From positions 372,001 through 436,000 of the forward strand of contig NOWV01000032.1 of the NCBI GenBank assembly GCA_003344405.1: DNA of 64,000 nt, given 5' to 3'. A program made the position numbers and the translations under genes. The DNA comes from Trichoplax sp. H2 (taxonomy: Eukaryota; Placozoa; Uniplacotomia; Trichoplacea). The notes below the pieces were generated by a model. That model ran no database searches, was not told the origin of the DNA, and saw only the letters and a program-made list of their open reading frames with translations. Positions 25,490-40,203 of the stretch are shown one piece after another (the first letter of the stretch is position 1; every line of letters begins with the position of its first letter).

Positions 25490-28462
25490 ATGGAAGGCTT
25501 AAGTTTTCGGTCTCTGCGATCTGATGATTTCAATGAGGTTCAACATGTCTGTCGGTTGTTATTCCCTTTAAAGTAAGTTACGTCGTCGTGTATATTATAT
25601 ATAAGTTACCTTTAACATGATATTACAGTACCAGTACATAACCGAACCTTTTACTCTGCGGTTATTACCAAAACACTGCTGTGTATCCGTCATCGTTGTT
25701 GAATTTTACTGTTATGTATGGCACATGTTGCTATTGGTAGTCCCTGTTGCTAGTCTACTACATTATTGGTTTTGTTTGTTTATTGTGTATTTTTGGGTTT
25801 TCCTAATGTTCGTTTGCAACATTGCAAATGCAGTCTTGAAATTACGGTTCTGTACTTCACGCCTTCTACATACTGTACATTAACAGTATTAGCGTTTACT
25901 CACTCTATTGTATGCTAGACAAGCGAGGTGATGCCATGCAGCTAAAAGAAACTTAGAGGTTTAGTATTTCCTTTCAGCCTATATTTTATTCTCGCCGTCT
26001 GTACGCGGTATATCTAACTGATTCGGAGTCGGTTTTGATTATACTTATTCGAATTTTTAGTGCATTGTAATTTCTTATTTGCGGTTAGTAAATAAATGAA
26101 TGAATAGGCTTATGACAACTTTCTCGACTTTACTGGCCTACCTAAGTTGTGTTGAACATTTTTTTTGTCTACTCACAGTAATTAGTTAACCCATATTTGG
26201 CAATTTAAGTGCATTTGGCGTTCAGATCTACGTACGCGTATAAATGTGTACATTTACTGATGGCTCTAACAGCTATAGTTTGGGTTCATTTACTAACTTA
26301 AACACGAAAAATCACACACTTACTACTTATTTTTACCGTTTAGCTACTCTGATGAGTGGTATAGGGATATAACGTCATCGAGTAAGTACTACACAAGAGC
26401 AGGAATTGACAATTTATCCAGGATAATAGCTCTGATAATTGTCGAAATTAAATCCAAAAACGATTGTCAAAGAGAGGTATATAAAACGATATATCCTTTG
26501 TGTTCAATGTGCTGTGCAGTACAGCAGATATTCTACTGTATTTTGCTGCTTACAGACATACAACTAGTCACTAGGGATCATTTTCTACGTGTACATATAT
26601 AATATAATAATCCTATATTTCTTTAAAAAAATTTTGGTACATTTTTCGCCAGAGTTCTGCCAACTAAATACAGTCATACAGCACTGTATGTAGCATTGGC
26701 TCGATACGAGTATGAATAGTGAACAGTTTCAGAGCTGATCTGGTATCATGTCATTCATTGTATTACGCACGGATACCTGAATGTTGTGATAGGAAAAGAA
26801 ACTGTTTTATTATTTCGCTTTAACTATATTATTATACCATTTAGTTTTTACTAATCGATCTTGCATACCTAGTTATGCTTTATCTAACAATAAATAAATG
26901 AATTGTATTATTTATTCTCTCGGTATGCAAGCGTTTTAACCATCCGCTTACGCCCTAAAAGCTATTGTTTACAGTGATAAAATATTACGTTGTAGAACTT
27001 CGTATGGATTTACTTGCACAGTACTACCGTACTATCAAATTAGAAACGTAATGCGACCAAAGAAGATGTCGTCCATTGGAGCAGAAATTTTGTATATACA
27101 GTATTTTGTGTTAGGGCGATACTGCAACAAATTCTGGCTTATAAAGCTCATAAGGATATCAAACGTTTATAAATAGTGCAAAATGTACAATACAAGAAGC
27201 AGTTTGTATGAGGCTCAGCTGTATAGAATATTGCTATCCAGAGTTAATACCAGGAACCGTGTTGAAAGTTCCTACTATTCTTAATTAATAGGACTAATAC
27301 TGTACGTGTATATATAGTAATACATCATATTAGTACACAATCTAACAAATGTAGCCTAATATATAATATCATCTTACTGTAGTATGCTATGTATGCAATG
27401 TTAGCGTGAAAAAATTACTAGAGTATAAGTGAATTCTGATCAAAATATACGTACACTAGTACTGTACAATACGTAAATCTCATTATACTGCATAAAACGC
27501 AGCTAATCCTAGAACGAGGTGTTTCCATCAGCAACGTGGCAGGTATTTATCTACTTTCCCTGCTGTGTAATGATAATGCTAAAGTTGACGATTACGGCTG
27601 CAAGGTGCTTGCTATCGAAAATTGCTCGAAATAAGTATGCGATTATTTATGAACTTATGACTTTCTTCGATCTTAATACGCTTGCAGGACTATGGATTAC
27701 TTTATGACGATTTATCCGATCAAAACGTCGAATTAGCTTATGTACTAAGTTTAGGAGTAATTCCTGATTATCGCCGTTGTGGTATTGGTAAGTTAAACGG
27801 TTAAATCTTATAAATGCGTTACAATACGAAGCTATACTTCCTATTTTTAGGTGTAGCAAGTACATGGATTTAATAAAAAAAATTTTGATATCTCGCTTTT
27901 CATCGATTATGTGATTTTAGTTGTCCAATTGAATGGATAGTTTCTAGTAATTAATATTCACTAATAACTTTGCAGATAGTAATTTAAATGTTGGCGAGTT
28001 AGCATTGATGTAAGGAAGACCCGTTAGGGTAACGGGCGTTTTATAACCTCATATTACTAAGTGCAGGTTAATTTACAGTTGAATTTATTGATATCATTTA
28101 ATGATGTTCTATTCTGAATTCATATCATGTTTACTTCAGCATCATTTCTTCTAACGAGCCTCATCAGATTTTTAAAGCAAGAGAGACTAGACTGCAAAGC
28201 GGTTTACCTTCACGTTTTGACATCAAATATCCCAGCTATAAACTTCTATGAATATCACAAGTTTCAATTATTCAAATATTTACCACAATACTACTTAATT
28301 AGTAATCAATCCGCAGATGGGTACTGTTACGTCTGTTATATCAATGGTGGTAAAGGACCAATATTTATAAGAATTACATATCCTTTTAGGCATTTATTGA
28401 TTAATGCTATAACGGTTCACTTACAGATGTCTGGTGTGATAATTAAATTAACAAATTACTAA
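25490..28462 (+). CDS. NAA60: N-alpha-acetyltransferase 60 (incomplete model)
   Basis: GNAT enzyme that acetylates N termini of membrane proteins at the Golgi. Secure exons: 25490-25572 (MEGLSFRSLRSDDFNEVQ; family N terminus), 27688-27787 (VELAYVLSLGVIPDYRRCGI; the Arg-x-x-Gly-x-Ala acetyl-CoA loop is completed across the junction) and 28140-28462 (LDCKAVYLHVLTSNIPAINF, YINGGKGP). Exon 1 ends in phase 2 and the 27688 exon starts in phase 0, so at least one middle exon, covering beta-strands 2-4, is missing. Candidates at about 25625-25700 and 27494-27580 did not give a clean frame. The tail differs from the vertebrate one but is hydrophobic, as expected for the membrane-binding end; a further 3' exon is possible. 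Confidence 0.85.
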
Positions 28463-29579
28463 AACAATGGACAATTTCTGTTTCTACGCATAGTTAAGAC
28501 TGTAATAAATAACGTAATGTAAATGTATGAATATGTAGTAAATCGATTATTTTCCATAACATTCCTTAAAAACTTTCTTAAAGGTGTGTACGATATTATA
28601 AAGACATTGCAGCCGCTATGCCTAACCCGATTAAGGAAATCCATTCGAAATATGTGCGAATTGATTACTAATATGTTTAAAAATACATCCAAAGACAGAT
28701 TTGTTTTCAAAGTCTAACCTCTTTTAACACAGGTAATGAGAGTATTAATTACTAATCGTTGCGTAGCGTGTAATTAGCGGTTATTACATCAATTGTTTTT
28801 GTATTCATAATCTATGTTCTCAGAGCGTTTGTTACTTTCATTCACAATGGGTTAATAATTATTATTCTTACTTGGTATATTTAAGTACTTTTTTACGATA
28901 ATACGTAACTAAAACTTCGTTGTTTATTGTTGTAGCTTAATATAATTATGTTATATTAATTACAAAAATGAACATAACTGTTTCATATGAATCTCGTTAT
29001 TGCAGCTGCATAACGAGTATATAAATTCTATCACCCGAGGTTAATTCGATACGAAATGAAGCCAGCTTTCGTATCTACATTTTTAATGCAAAAAACGCAT
29101 AACATTTACGTCTCTTATTTATGTATTTCCAAATTTCTGCTTCTGGTATATGTTTGCTCGCCTTTAACCTATTCATTATTAGAATAATATTATGTGAGAT
29201 AGATAAACGTTACAATACGCAGTATCATGCTGCACTGATATTCATTAATTTTTTAATTTACAGCAATTCAAAAATGTAGTAAATACTTTTGTAAGCATAG
29301 AGAATAAAGTTCCATATTTATTAACGTAATTATAAAGATGTGATAGCCATTTATACTATCTTAGCATTATACACATAGGTAAGCAATCGGGTTTTACATT
29401 AATACAATCCTGTATAATACACATTCGTAAATTGACGAACAGGTACAGAAAAGCAATTCTACATAAAAACATAGTGATTTAACTTATCACATTTAATTCA
29501 CGATGTCGTAGTAAGTTGCCTTGAACTTAGATCACAGGTATGTGATTAGTCGAGATTTTATAAGTAACTCATCCCTTAC
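28463..29579. other. Tail-to-tail region NAA60/REXO5
   Basis: AT-rich, no GTAC array. The small minus-strand stretch near 29501-29530 might hold the last REXO5 codons. Nothing else is recognisable. Confidence 0.45.
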
Positions 29580-32500
29580 CTTGCTAATTCACCAAAATCA
29601 CCACCTGCAAGTAGAACTATAAATAGAGTTTTCGTCTGAAGAGCATTATATATTCTTCCTATATTTTGATCACTTTTTGATAACGCATCCTATGAAGTAT
29701 AGATAGCTTCTTGGCAAATCGTCCCAAATAATGACGTTTCGTAAGCTAAACGATTATGCACAGATCTACATAAACTAATAGCGAAAAGCTATGGAATATA
29801 CAGCAGCGATCACTATAAGAAATATTAACTACCCGGATCAACTTACTAAAAATTTTGGACTGCATTCAACCTCTTCGTTGTTTTCAGAGCAGCATGACGC
29901 TGGAATAAACACCAGTTTAATGCATGATTACGACATTGAAAAAATGATCTAATCCGTGTATATTGGTATGTTGAAACGTACACACTGTGATGCTAGTAAT
30001 AATTATTACAATACCTTTTCTAACTATCGCCGGTTCATGGAGTTGAATCCAAGTAAAATCAGCCATCCCCGAAGAAGCGTTTTTGCAACTTTGTCCCACA
30101 ATCTTGTATAGAAATTATACTTTAATGACATTGCTCTGAACTGGTAGAAGCTCTAAATTGTACTTATAATTAATCTAAGTTTTACCTGATCATCATTGAA
30201 ACATGGAAAACAATTAGAAGATTCAGTGTAGTATTGATTTATAACATGATAGTTATCAATTAAAGTTCCTATTGGGAGAGATATAGAAATTTCCTATATT
30301 TCTACCTTATATACTGTAACTCTTTAATAAAAGAAAGACAAGGAGATTTATTTTATGTAAATTATACCTTCCTTATTACATCTTCTTATAACATTAAGTA
30401 CGCTGTGACACAAAAGAAAATACATTGAAATGTTTTACTACATTAGAAACCTCTACTTAAGAAATAAGTGAAAAAAATTGAGACGAAATTGAGAATATAA
30501 TTAAAGACCTTTCAGAATCGAAATTACACCGACCAAATTCTGGACCTATCAAAGTAATTCCTTAAAATTTATATCGACAATCTATAGTATTTTATGTATC
30601 AGAAGCTCTTATAACATGCCTTTAGCAATTCGTAAATGAATCAACTTCATACAGGTAATAGCATCTTCTACCGGAGAATGGCCATTCTCGTTTTCCTGAA
30701 TTTGGCATCTATGACGTAAATTAAAGAATAGTCGGTAACAGTTTTCTTTCAAATGTTGCAGAATTTTTGGATAATTAACATCGTAATGATTCTATATCCG
30801 CATTTGATATGGTACTACTTATAGCAATATAAGAATCGAAATACAAAAATACCTACCAAGTTTGAAATAATAGTAGTATCACATATTGATTGCGCAAATA
30901 GTCAACTAAAGCTCAATACATACAAATCAAGCTACTAGACGTTACCCACACGTATTAGACGCTTACTGAAGGTACTCTGAAGCAAGAAATTTTAAACTTG
31001 GCTTGCTTGTTGGGCTCTTAGGATTAGAAAATTGTACCGATGTGTCGATTATGTTATTCCAGATCATCTAATAAAATTGAATATGTGCCATAGTAAGTTA
31101 CAATTTATCACATCAATCTCAAACGACCATGCCATGAATTTCATAGTCTATATCAGTTACCCGCATTGCACGCAAATCGTTTTCTAAAGAGTGGCCAACC
31201 AAAATAGCGTCTTTAGGAAGTGCAGCTTTTAATAGTTCATGTACGTCGTTTAATCGAATTTTAACACCAATGAGGTCGTCTGAAGTTATGCCACTGTACC
31301 TAAATTACATTGCGAGATTTAAGTGCTGTACATCTGGCTACAGTTAACCAAAAATAAGAGGTTTCAAGCCTATGAATAAATGCAATGTCGTATCGTCTAG
31401 AATCATCATGACTCTTTCTTCACGTACAGTGATGACAATAGTTAGCATAAGTGAGTAACCAAGGAATTTCAACTTTAAAAGACATTTCATAAGAACGTGA
31501 GAGCGAGAGTCAAGAAAGTCATAAAATAATACAGTACCTTGTCCTATAATCAATGATCGGATCATCCGGTAGCACATATGTATCTACGATAACGTTGTAA
31601 TACTCATCGACTAGGGCCACTCTTGCAATGGAATCACCGGTATTTGTTAAGCACTATATCGTCAATCGGTTAATGTATTCCAATATCGGAAAAAGGCTAA
31701 TTAAATTAACTAATGTTACGTAGACCGAACTTTACATAAAGAACTCCATATTTGAAAATCACCATTTCACAATCCAGCGCGAACATTGGACTCTTCGGCG
31801 TAGCTGACTCATTATGAATAGCGAAGAAAGCGGCGTCATCCTCTATTTAAAAAAAGGATTTGAGATAATGCCATTCGTTCTAACCTGATATGTTAATAGA
31901 TACTAGCTACGATCTCGTCATGTATATTTTTACACCTTAATTAAAGCGGTAGTAATATTTATGATTTAAAGTATTCCTTCATCGAATAAAGAATATGCAC
32001 TAAAACTTACCAACATCAACATAACCCGGGAATGCATTGCCACGAAGCTGAGGAATAGTTAGCAAATAGAAATTCCTTTGTGGCAAGTTACAATTCGACA
32101 CACTCGCAATCGGAGTGATTTCCGTACCTATTAATTTTGTGATTAGTCATTTCAGTTTAGAACCGTTAATGTTACATGCTAAAGCAAATGAATACACGTA
32201 GCAAAGTACGTAGCCTTATATTAACATATTGTACAGTATATGTCGAATTAGTAAAAATAATTAATCACCACGAGGCAAAAAAGCGAATTTAGAACAGTAC
32301 TGTGTTGTGCTATACATGTAGTCTATATAATTTATATGCACGGGTATGTCGATAGATAACCTTTGGCTGCGGGCGTTCTATCGCAATCTATTCGCAGAAT
32401 TGATCTTTCACAATTTTTTATATAAGGGGCTTTGGATAAATTACAGAATGGGCCTTCCTACATTGAGTGCAATTACATATGAAACGATATGCAGCGCAAC

Positions 32501-32818
32501 AGCGTATTGTACGTAGCATGATTGTTAATTAATAAAAGTGCGCAATACGAAATCTACTGTACAAAAAAAGCTTACAGCCTGTCTAATCGATGTAATAATC
32601 CCAAAGCAATTTCGATTTTGATTGTAATCGTCTTCCGTTGCGCCATTAATAGCACACAAAACCACTTTGAGTTGATCCTTATTGGTAATATTGCACCAAT
32701 AGGGTTTCTTTATAACTCCAGAAGGTAAAATAATATGCAATATTAATCGTCGTAAATCTAGTAAGCTTCTCCTGCTATCGCCAATTTCCTCAAGGAGAGG
32801 AGCGAAGTCTAATTTAGG
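29580..32818 (-). CDS. REXO5-like 3'-5' RNA exonuclease (partial model)
   Basis: DEDDh exonuclease of the REX/REXO group. Exons supported by phase, in coding order: 32818-32576, 32457-32361, 32127-32011, 31842-31763, 31653-31538, one starting 31299. Less certain exons follow: 30791-30616 and 29689-29580. N-terminal part: a leucine-rich helix and KKPYWCNITNKDQLKVVL. Exo I is PMFALDCEMCLTNTGDS, joined across 31763/31653; then DDPIIDYRTRYSGIT, joined across 31538/31299. Exo II is AILVGHSLENDLRAM; Exo III is NGHSPVEDAITCMKL. The last listed exon (RIYNALQTKTLFIVLLAGGD) resembles the C-terminal part of REXO5. The start codon, the exon with the expected V-I-D-T motif (near 30870-30915) and the end are unresolved. 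REXO1 is the main alternative. Confidence 0.8.
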
Positions 32819-33065
32819 CTTATAATCCAGTTAAAAAAGTGAAGAGAGTTAGTTGATTATACTGTATAAATATAACAGTTCATTACATTTACTATTTTAT
32901 TTTAGATCGTGGAAAATTATACATGTATACGCGTAAGCTCGTCAGTATTAAAAATCCAATATTAGCAAGAATACTGCAGAAAGTACGATATGTACCTTTA
33001 ATCCCTCCATTAGAAAGCATAAAGTTTCTAGTAACGTTAATTCATGATTTCGTTTTTACAGGACG

Positions 33066-33350
33066 GACACTGTACAGTGTACAGTGTACAGTACTTACCT
33101 ACTGTACAGTGTACAGTACACACTTATTATTATTATTTATTATTATTATTAACTAATTACAGTACTGTATGCAGTACTGTAATTGCCGGTGTCATAGAAA
33201 ATTCCCCAAAATTTAGAAAATTTACTGTACTATACAGTACAGTGCAGTGTACTGTACAGTACAGTGCAGCAGTAGTGTACAGTACTAGTGTACAGTACTG
33301 TACAGTACTGTACTAGTGTACTGTACTGTACTGCACTACCGTACAGTACC
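33066..33350. repeat. GTAC array, REXO5/MAD1L1 bidirectional promoter region
   Basis: Two clusters, 33066-33118 and 33160-33350, split by a (TTATTA)-type stretch. They lie between the first identified REXO5 exon (ends 32818) and the MAD1L1 start (33549). Confidence 0.9.
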
Positions 33351-33548
33351 ACTGTAGAAAATACTGCATTAGTTCTCGTAGTTGTCAGTAAACACGACAG
33401 GTAGTGTTTCAAAGTGCTGTCTTGCTAAAAGTGAGGTCTCCCTCTATTCCGTTAAAATATGCTCGTACTTCGTCCTGAAACTTAGAATTTATATTTATCA
33501 TAATAATAAAATCACTCATATATATGTAATTAGGTAATAACAACGAAG

Positions 33549-36500
33549 ATGAATTTTTCTCGTACACCTCAAGATAGCACGGCTGTTATCCGATTTGTGG
33601 AAGGCTTCGACGGGTTTTTGAACAGTGAAGGAAAGTCTCCAATTTCGCAGCCTTCTCAACACTTACCAACAGTAGTTAGTGATGATAGCATGTGCAGTGG
33701 CAACACTGATATTTCGTCTCACATATTGGATAGTAAATTTAATAATTCCTCTGTGAATGATATCAAAGTTAAGAGGTCAATAGGTAAGTCCAAATGTTCA
33801 GTAAATTCTCTTTCTGCTGTGAAAGGTTATAATTATTATTGTTTACACTGTTCGTTTACGACTTCGTTTATACGTAATAATGCAAGCAAGATATTGACAC
33901 AGGTATAAGTATACGTCTTGTAATTATGGCTCTTTCATCGCATACGTGTCACTATTCTATTATATAGATACGTTGTACTACCTCTGAAATTAAAGTAAAT
34001 AAAATAACAGCGCTTTTACTCGTCAGATATGACCTAAAAATTAGATGTACAGTACGATTTGGATATACGCGTATACCGTTATTAGAGTAATAAAGAATGA
34101 TTTTATATTATTAAATCTAATTCAGTCTTTCAGCTACATACACGTACATATTAAAATTCACAGTATAATAACCGTACGGTACTTTTACGCAAAATAGCAC
34201 GAACAAGACATTTTCCTAGTAAATTATAAATAAAGTAGTGAAAGTAAAGTAGAGTTTAGGGCTTCGTCCGTTAAAAAATATACGCGTACTGTACGTAGAC
34301 TACTGAAGTAAATTATTAAAAGTAGAACACAGTACGGTACTAATGCAAACTGAAATATTCTACTCTGCAAACAAGTACTGTATGCAAAGTATCATGAGCA
34401 TGGGTTCAACTTGTAATAATACACAACAACCGCGATGAAAATCCCCAAGAGGTTTCTCATCTGTTGAGATACACATGCATGTCTGTAACGTATATCACAT
34501 ACTTAAGTATGTATTACATGCATATACTTTACGCTGTCACTTGAATATTTCATACTGATTAATTTGATGATCAGAATTATAATGGCTTCGACGCAAAACT
34601 GAGATGGAAATTCCGAAACTCCCAAATCCGTTCCTTCCATGTACTGTAATTATGACTTATCAATGGAATCTGACCTACTGTGTATTCTTTTTCAGATTTT
34701 GATAAATCAATCGAGATTTATCAACATAAATCGAAAATTGCTCGTTTGGAAAATCGTGTTGAGACTCTTGATGTGGAAGTCAAACGAGCCCGTATTGATA
34801 CAAATGAAGAAATCAATGCAAGTCGTGCTGAGTTTTTAAATCAACGTGAAAGTAAAGATGAACTTATGAGGTATAATATATGCTGTGTCAAATAAATATA
34901 AGAGTACATTACATAGCATCTACTAGATAGGGTTGGTTAGACTACGGCCAGTTTGAAGGTAATTATTTTTAGTTTGTATTGATTAAAGGAAGCCATCAGA
35001 CGAAATTCTATATGTAGATTAGCAACGAGAATAATGGAATTAATTAGCAATTATGACAGTGCTCCCTATATCTAAAAGTTTTGCATTCTATGCTGTACTT
35101 AGTTGTAAAAGTTAGAACTCTATCTGGAGCGCATAGTAAGTATTCGAACTGGAATAGTGCGTCTATCATATACAATATTTATTTATAAGGAATTGGGTTT
35201 CCATGACGTACTACTGTGTACTATTTATAATAAGCATCAGTTTTCCAACTCGTAGTATGCAACTGGAATGTATCTGCATTTCGAAACTCTTTCTTCATCC
35301 TTCAACTGTACTTTAAGCGCTAATTTTTCATGTAGGTTCTGCGGAACGAAGTGAAATTTGAGAACTTTCAATCAAAATACAGTATATTACAGCTTATAAA
35401 TTTATTACCATGTATCGCATGTATAGATGATTTTGGACTACAGTAGAAGAGATATTTAAACGTGAATTGCCTTAAAATTTCACTTTTACCTTCTAGTAAC
35501 AGGCTGTTACCGCATATAACGCAAATAGTGCTATGAATGCTTCCTTCTGTGATATATAATATGGTCCATTTATATATTTAGGCGTTTAAAGCTTGTAGCT
35601 GAGCGTGAAAAATCCAATCATGAACAATTAAATGAATATCGTATCAAAGTCGATCAAATGAAATCCAACTCAGAAAAGAAAATTGAGCAATTCATTGACG
35701 ACAAAATTAAAGCCTCCGAGCAATTTGCAGAAGTACAGCTATAATTTGATAGAAATGCATTTACGAAATTGCAGTTTTAATACATGAGTTGCTTTAAATT
35801 ATGTTCGAAATGATCTGAGGATACTTTATAGAAGTATCAATGCAAATTACTTCGTATTATTGTTAACAGTAGGGTTCCATTGCTATGAGTTTAATTTAAT
35901 TCCATCGGATGACACGCTGAATCTATCTTATGTACTCTCCATTTTGTTAAATTATGTCGTATCTCTCTCTCTTATGAGTATAGTTACATGATGATAGTAC
36001 GTACAGTATTGCGTTAGATCTAGGAGTTAATGGGCAACAGTTACGATTATAATCCTTGAACATTAACTCTTTAATAAGCTGTGATTTGCACCTCGTACAA
36101 TATAGGAAGTGGCCAAATTACGGTCTGAAGCCAACATCGTTAAGGAAAAACTGCAAAAGTATGTGGCTATACGAAATTGATAGTTTGATATAATTTTCAA
36201 TATACGAAATAAGAGCTGTAACTGTAAACTAATTGCAGGAGTGATTCAGAGATTGTGAAACTACAACATCTTTTAAAAGAGTCAGAATCAAGATTAAACC
36301 AACACGAGAAGTAAGCGATAGTAATGATACTGTAGTATACTGTACTAAGCTGCTGTGATTCCGATACATGGTTAACCCAGTTATTTTGCAATTACTCCTA
36401 TGTACCGGTATTCAGTTTACTTGAAAAATACAAGGAACAAGGCAAAGAGCTGGATTGCTATAAGATGAAGGCCACCAAAGCAGATTTGAGGATTTCAGTA

Positions 36501-39500
36501 AGTAATAATGATTACGATCAAAAACGACTTGAACGTAACATACGCGCATTGCAATAGTACTGCAGTTCTAGTGCCGCGACGTTGAGCCTTTACGTATTAG
36601 GTGCCATATTTCACATTACTTCCATACCGTACTAGGCTGCAATTGAAACTGCAATAAATATAAGCTTTTTTAAAACGTTAAAACGAAATGTATTGGGCTA
36701 AATGTCCTATTTGTAATCAATATTTGACTGCACTATTTTTTATAATTTTAGGTACTTGAAATTGAAAACGACAAGTTAAGAACAGAGAAATCATTATCTA
36801 ATACATCTGAAACTTTCTTAGGCAAAATAAAGGAACTTGAAGAGAGCTGTATGATATTGCGCGAAGAAAATCGACGCCTTATGTAAATTAAAAAACGATC
36901 GATAGTAATCGATTTTACGAATTGCGTTACTACTAATGAATCTATGATATTTTAATTGTTTGACAGTCAGAATAAGAGAAACGGTATGCTGCAAACGGAA
37001 GAAATTGAAAATCTTAAAAACAAATTAGCAAGGATTGAACCACTTCGATTGGAGAATGCTGAATTAAAATCTCGTATTGAAGTATTACCTGAGCATTTTC
37101 ATATTTCACATCGCTGATATCTTGAATTATACGCGTACTTGCTAGTACATGTTTAATAAATGTGTTTATAGAAAATATAAATACATTTTTTCTTATTTGC
37201 AATATTTTGTCAAAAACCTGCGTTTCTCTATTTTTGTCAGGAATACATGGCTGCGTTTAGTAAATGGAAAGCCATCGACGAGAACAGTAAACCAATGTAA
37301 GCGTAAACAAATTAATAACCATTATGGTCAAGCTATGTACTAGCTTATTTATTATTACAGAATTTCGTATCTACATGTACATTTTTCTTTCATAAGATCC
37401 CCTGATTGTCTTATTGGAACTGTAAGCGATCTACGGCGTAAAAATTCTTTGTTGCTGGAATCGAACGGAGAACTCAATAGCAAGTCTGTTATTATCTCAT
37501 TGACTGATTAAGACACTTAAAGCCGTAAATCTAAATATAGTCTATCTATAGGGCTAGTCAGCAAAATACTGCAAACGAAGCGTTAGTTACTAAATTAGCT
37601 ACTGCTCAAAAGGACTTACTTGCTTTTAAGGTATTGCGCAAAATTTTAAAATATGTCTACATTCAAGCTCTTAAGTCTTGTTAAACAGTGCTAAAATCTT
37701 TAGGAAAAGGTTGAACTACAAGCTGAGTCCATAAAGCGATTAGAGAAAAGACTGTTATTCGTGACGAAAGTATGCAGAATTTATTAGGGCAATATAACTT
37801 CCTTAAAATAAATTAAATATAATACCCTGATACTTGAAGTCAATTTTTTGTACCATTAAGGAAAGAGATGGTATAAGGAATGTGCTGAATAGCTTTAATG
37901 CGGATGATATCTGCGACCAAGCTGCTTCTCAACTACTCAAGGTTTGTTGATCTTAAATGTTCATTTCAAGTGTAATTTGATAATAGACTATCCAGCTACC
38001 TGAACTAATATTACCATACAGACAGAAAAAGACTTAGAAGCTTGCTATAAGCGTATCGAACAGTTGGAGGTATGTTCGATGCTGCCACATTAAATAGTTC
38101 AATACATAGTAATATTAATTATTGAAATGCATCAATTTGAAGAATACGATACTTTCGAGGTATTGGTGTGCTTAACCACGGTCATTGCGTAATGATTTCA
38201 TGAATACCCTTTACTACAGGCAGAAGTTGAAAGTCAGAGGACTTTAAGAAGAATTGATAACAGAGATCTTAAAGAGGTACTGTTCTTGTTCCTAATCTTA
38301 GCTTCGGAAATACACAAATCTTATTTCGGTAATTATAATTTTAGAGAACAGTTCATCTGGAGACGAAGTCTCCAAGTAATACTAGTAGTACCGAGTACGA
38401 TGCTTTGCGTGAGCCTTGGCGAAGTATTAGGTGAGCGAAGTTCATCGAATTGTAAGATAGTTTCATAATAATGTAATGTTATCTCAAACATTTACAAGCA
38501 GGGAGCGGCTAGCAATCTTGGAAAGGGAAAAGGTCGAGTGGTTAGAAGAAAAAGAAAGCTATGAAGGAATAAAAGAAAAGAAGCACTTGCAGGTATATTC
38601 ACAGCTACATAGTATAATTTAGAATTAGGTTAAATTATTAACCATGTTAGTGACTATTGTTATTTGTACTTGACTGTCTCAATAATTATGAAATTATAGG
38701 GCTACTATGATCCATTAACAACCAAAATTATACACTTCCGCAACAACCCTGCTTTTTTAGCTGCTGAAAATCGAAAACTGGTATTACAACAGCTACGACG
38801 CGAATGTGACCGTTTGAAAGAAATCATTCTGGGGTCTGAATCTTCGAACCCTTCTAACTTAAAAATTTTACAGAAAGAGATACGAGGTATATATTGATAT
38901 AGTTTTTTTGGCTTTAAAAATCCTTGACGGAATACACGTTTAATTTGAGCGAAATCTTCTCAATTACAACTTAACTGGAAAATTCTTATATGGTCGTATG
39001 TGTACGTTAGAGTTACGTGAACAACTAGCTAATGCAGAAAAATTTAATCAGCGCTTAAAAGAGGTTGGTGCATAACTCCTTATAAACTATTACTGTATTC
39101 TACGAGCTAAAACTTCTACCATGTTTTAGAGAATATAATTCGTAATAACCCGCATTTTTCATTATTACATACCTTAGATAGTTAGAGAAAAGATAAAAGT
39201 ATTTCGTGAAGCGTGCTATATCTTGACTGGCTATAGAATTGATGATATAGGCGAAAATAGATACAAATTACAATCTATTTATGCGGAACATCCAGGCGAT
39301 TACCTCATTTTTAGTGTACGATGTTATTCTTCTTGACGTTTTTATTATTCAATTTTTAAAAAGTTGCGGACTATTGTCTAATGATTTCTCATGCCTTATC
39401 GTCTATAGATTGCAACTGGAGGGAAAGTTAATCTGCTAGAAACAGATTTTTTGAATACTATCGCTGACTTGCTAGACAAATATGTTTCTGCCTATAACGC

Positions 39501-39582
39501 TATTCCAGCACTATTAAGTGCTGTTACTATGCAGCTATTTAATTTACAAACTATACAGTTGACATCATCTGATGCGTTGTAA
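33549..39582 (+). CDS. MAD1L1: Mitotic spindle assembly checkpoint protein MAD1
   Basis: Kinetochore and nuclear-pore coiled-coil protein that recruits MAD2. Twenty-one exons, all in phase: 33549-33783, 34696-34870, 35582-35732, 36106-36158, 36239-36310, 36416-36497, 36752-36882, 36967-37081, 37241-37296, 37397-37483, 37552-37630, 37704-37769, 37861-37941, 38022-38069, 38220-38276, 38345-38430, 38502-38592, 38700-38886, 39011-39063, 39178-39315, 39409-39582. Total 738 aa (human 718). Disordered N terminus, then long heptad-rich helix. The MAD2-interaction motif is in TTKIIHFRNNPAF (38700 exon); the RLKE before the 39178 exon matches the BUB1-binding RLK motif. The RWD-like C-terminal domain follows (REACYILTGYRIDDIG, IYAEHPGDYLIF). 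The exon at 38345-38430 (Ser/Thr-rich) is the least conserved. Confidence 0.96.
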
Positions 39583-40203
39583 CTTACTCTTGTTTAAGCA
39601 CGTTTTGAATTAAGTTAATTGCAACATTACATCATTGGTGATACTAATTTTATTATTACGGTTATCAGTCTAAAATAAAATCGATGTTGGCTTATACATG
39701 ATAGCAATTTCTATTCATACTACATTAAAACTGTCACTTGGCTTCGGCATACGATTTATACATTTTTGCAATCTATTCGAATTGCACATTGAAGTAAATG
39801 CTTTACTACATACTTCTTTCTAAAAGATTCATAAGTCCCTACAGAAATACCACTTAATAATACAATATATATATAATATGTCTGATGCAAGGTGCCATAC
39901 ATCCTACATATAACCAATTTACAAATACAAAGCGCTGTATTACATAACCTTTGACGTACACAGCTAGTACTATAAATTGTATGTTTGAGTTACTATAAAA
40001 CTAGCGTTTTAATCTTTTATAATTTCGTCAGGATTAGTTTTACAAGTCTATGCTCCATAAAGGAACATGTTATCTTATTTATAACCGGGTCAGTACGATA
40101 TGCCGTATTGTCAGATAATACCGTATAGAAATAATTGATTATCACTTATTGTCGATAAATCAGCCTTTATACTTACACATTCGATAAAAAAAATCTAAAC
40201 TCG
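39583..40203. other. Tail-to-tail intergenic region MAD1L1/EXOC7
   Basis: About 620 bp between two stop codons, AT-rich, with no array and no coding signal. Confidence 0.6.
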
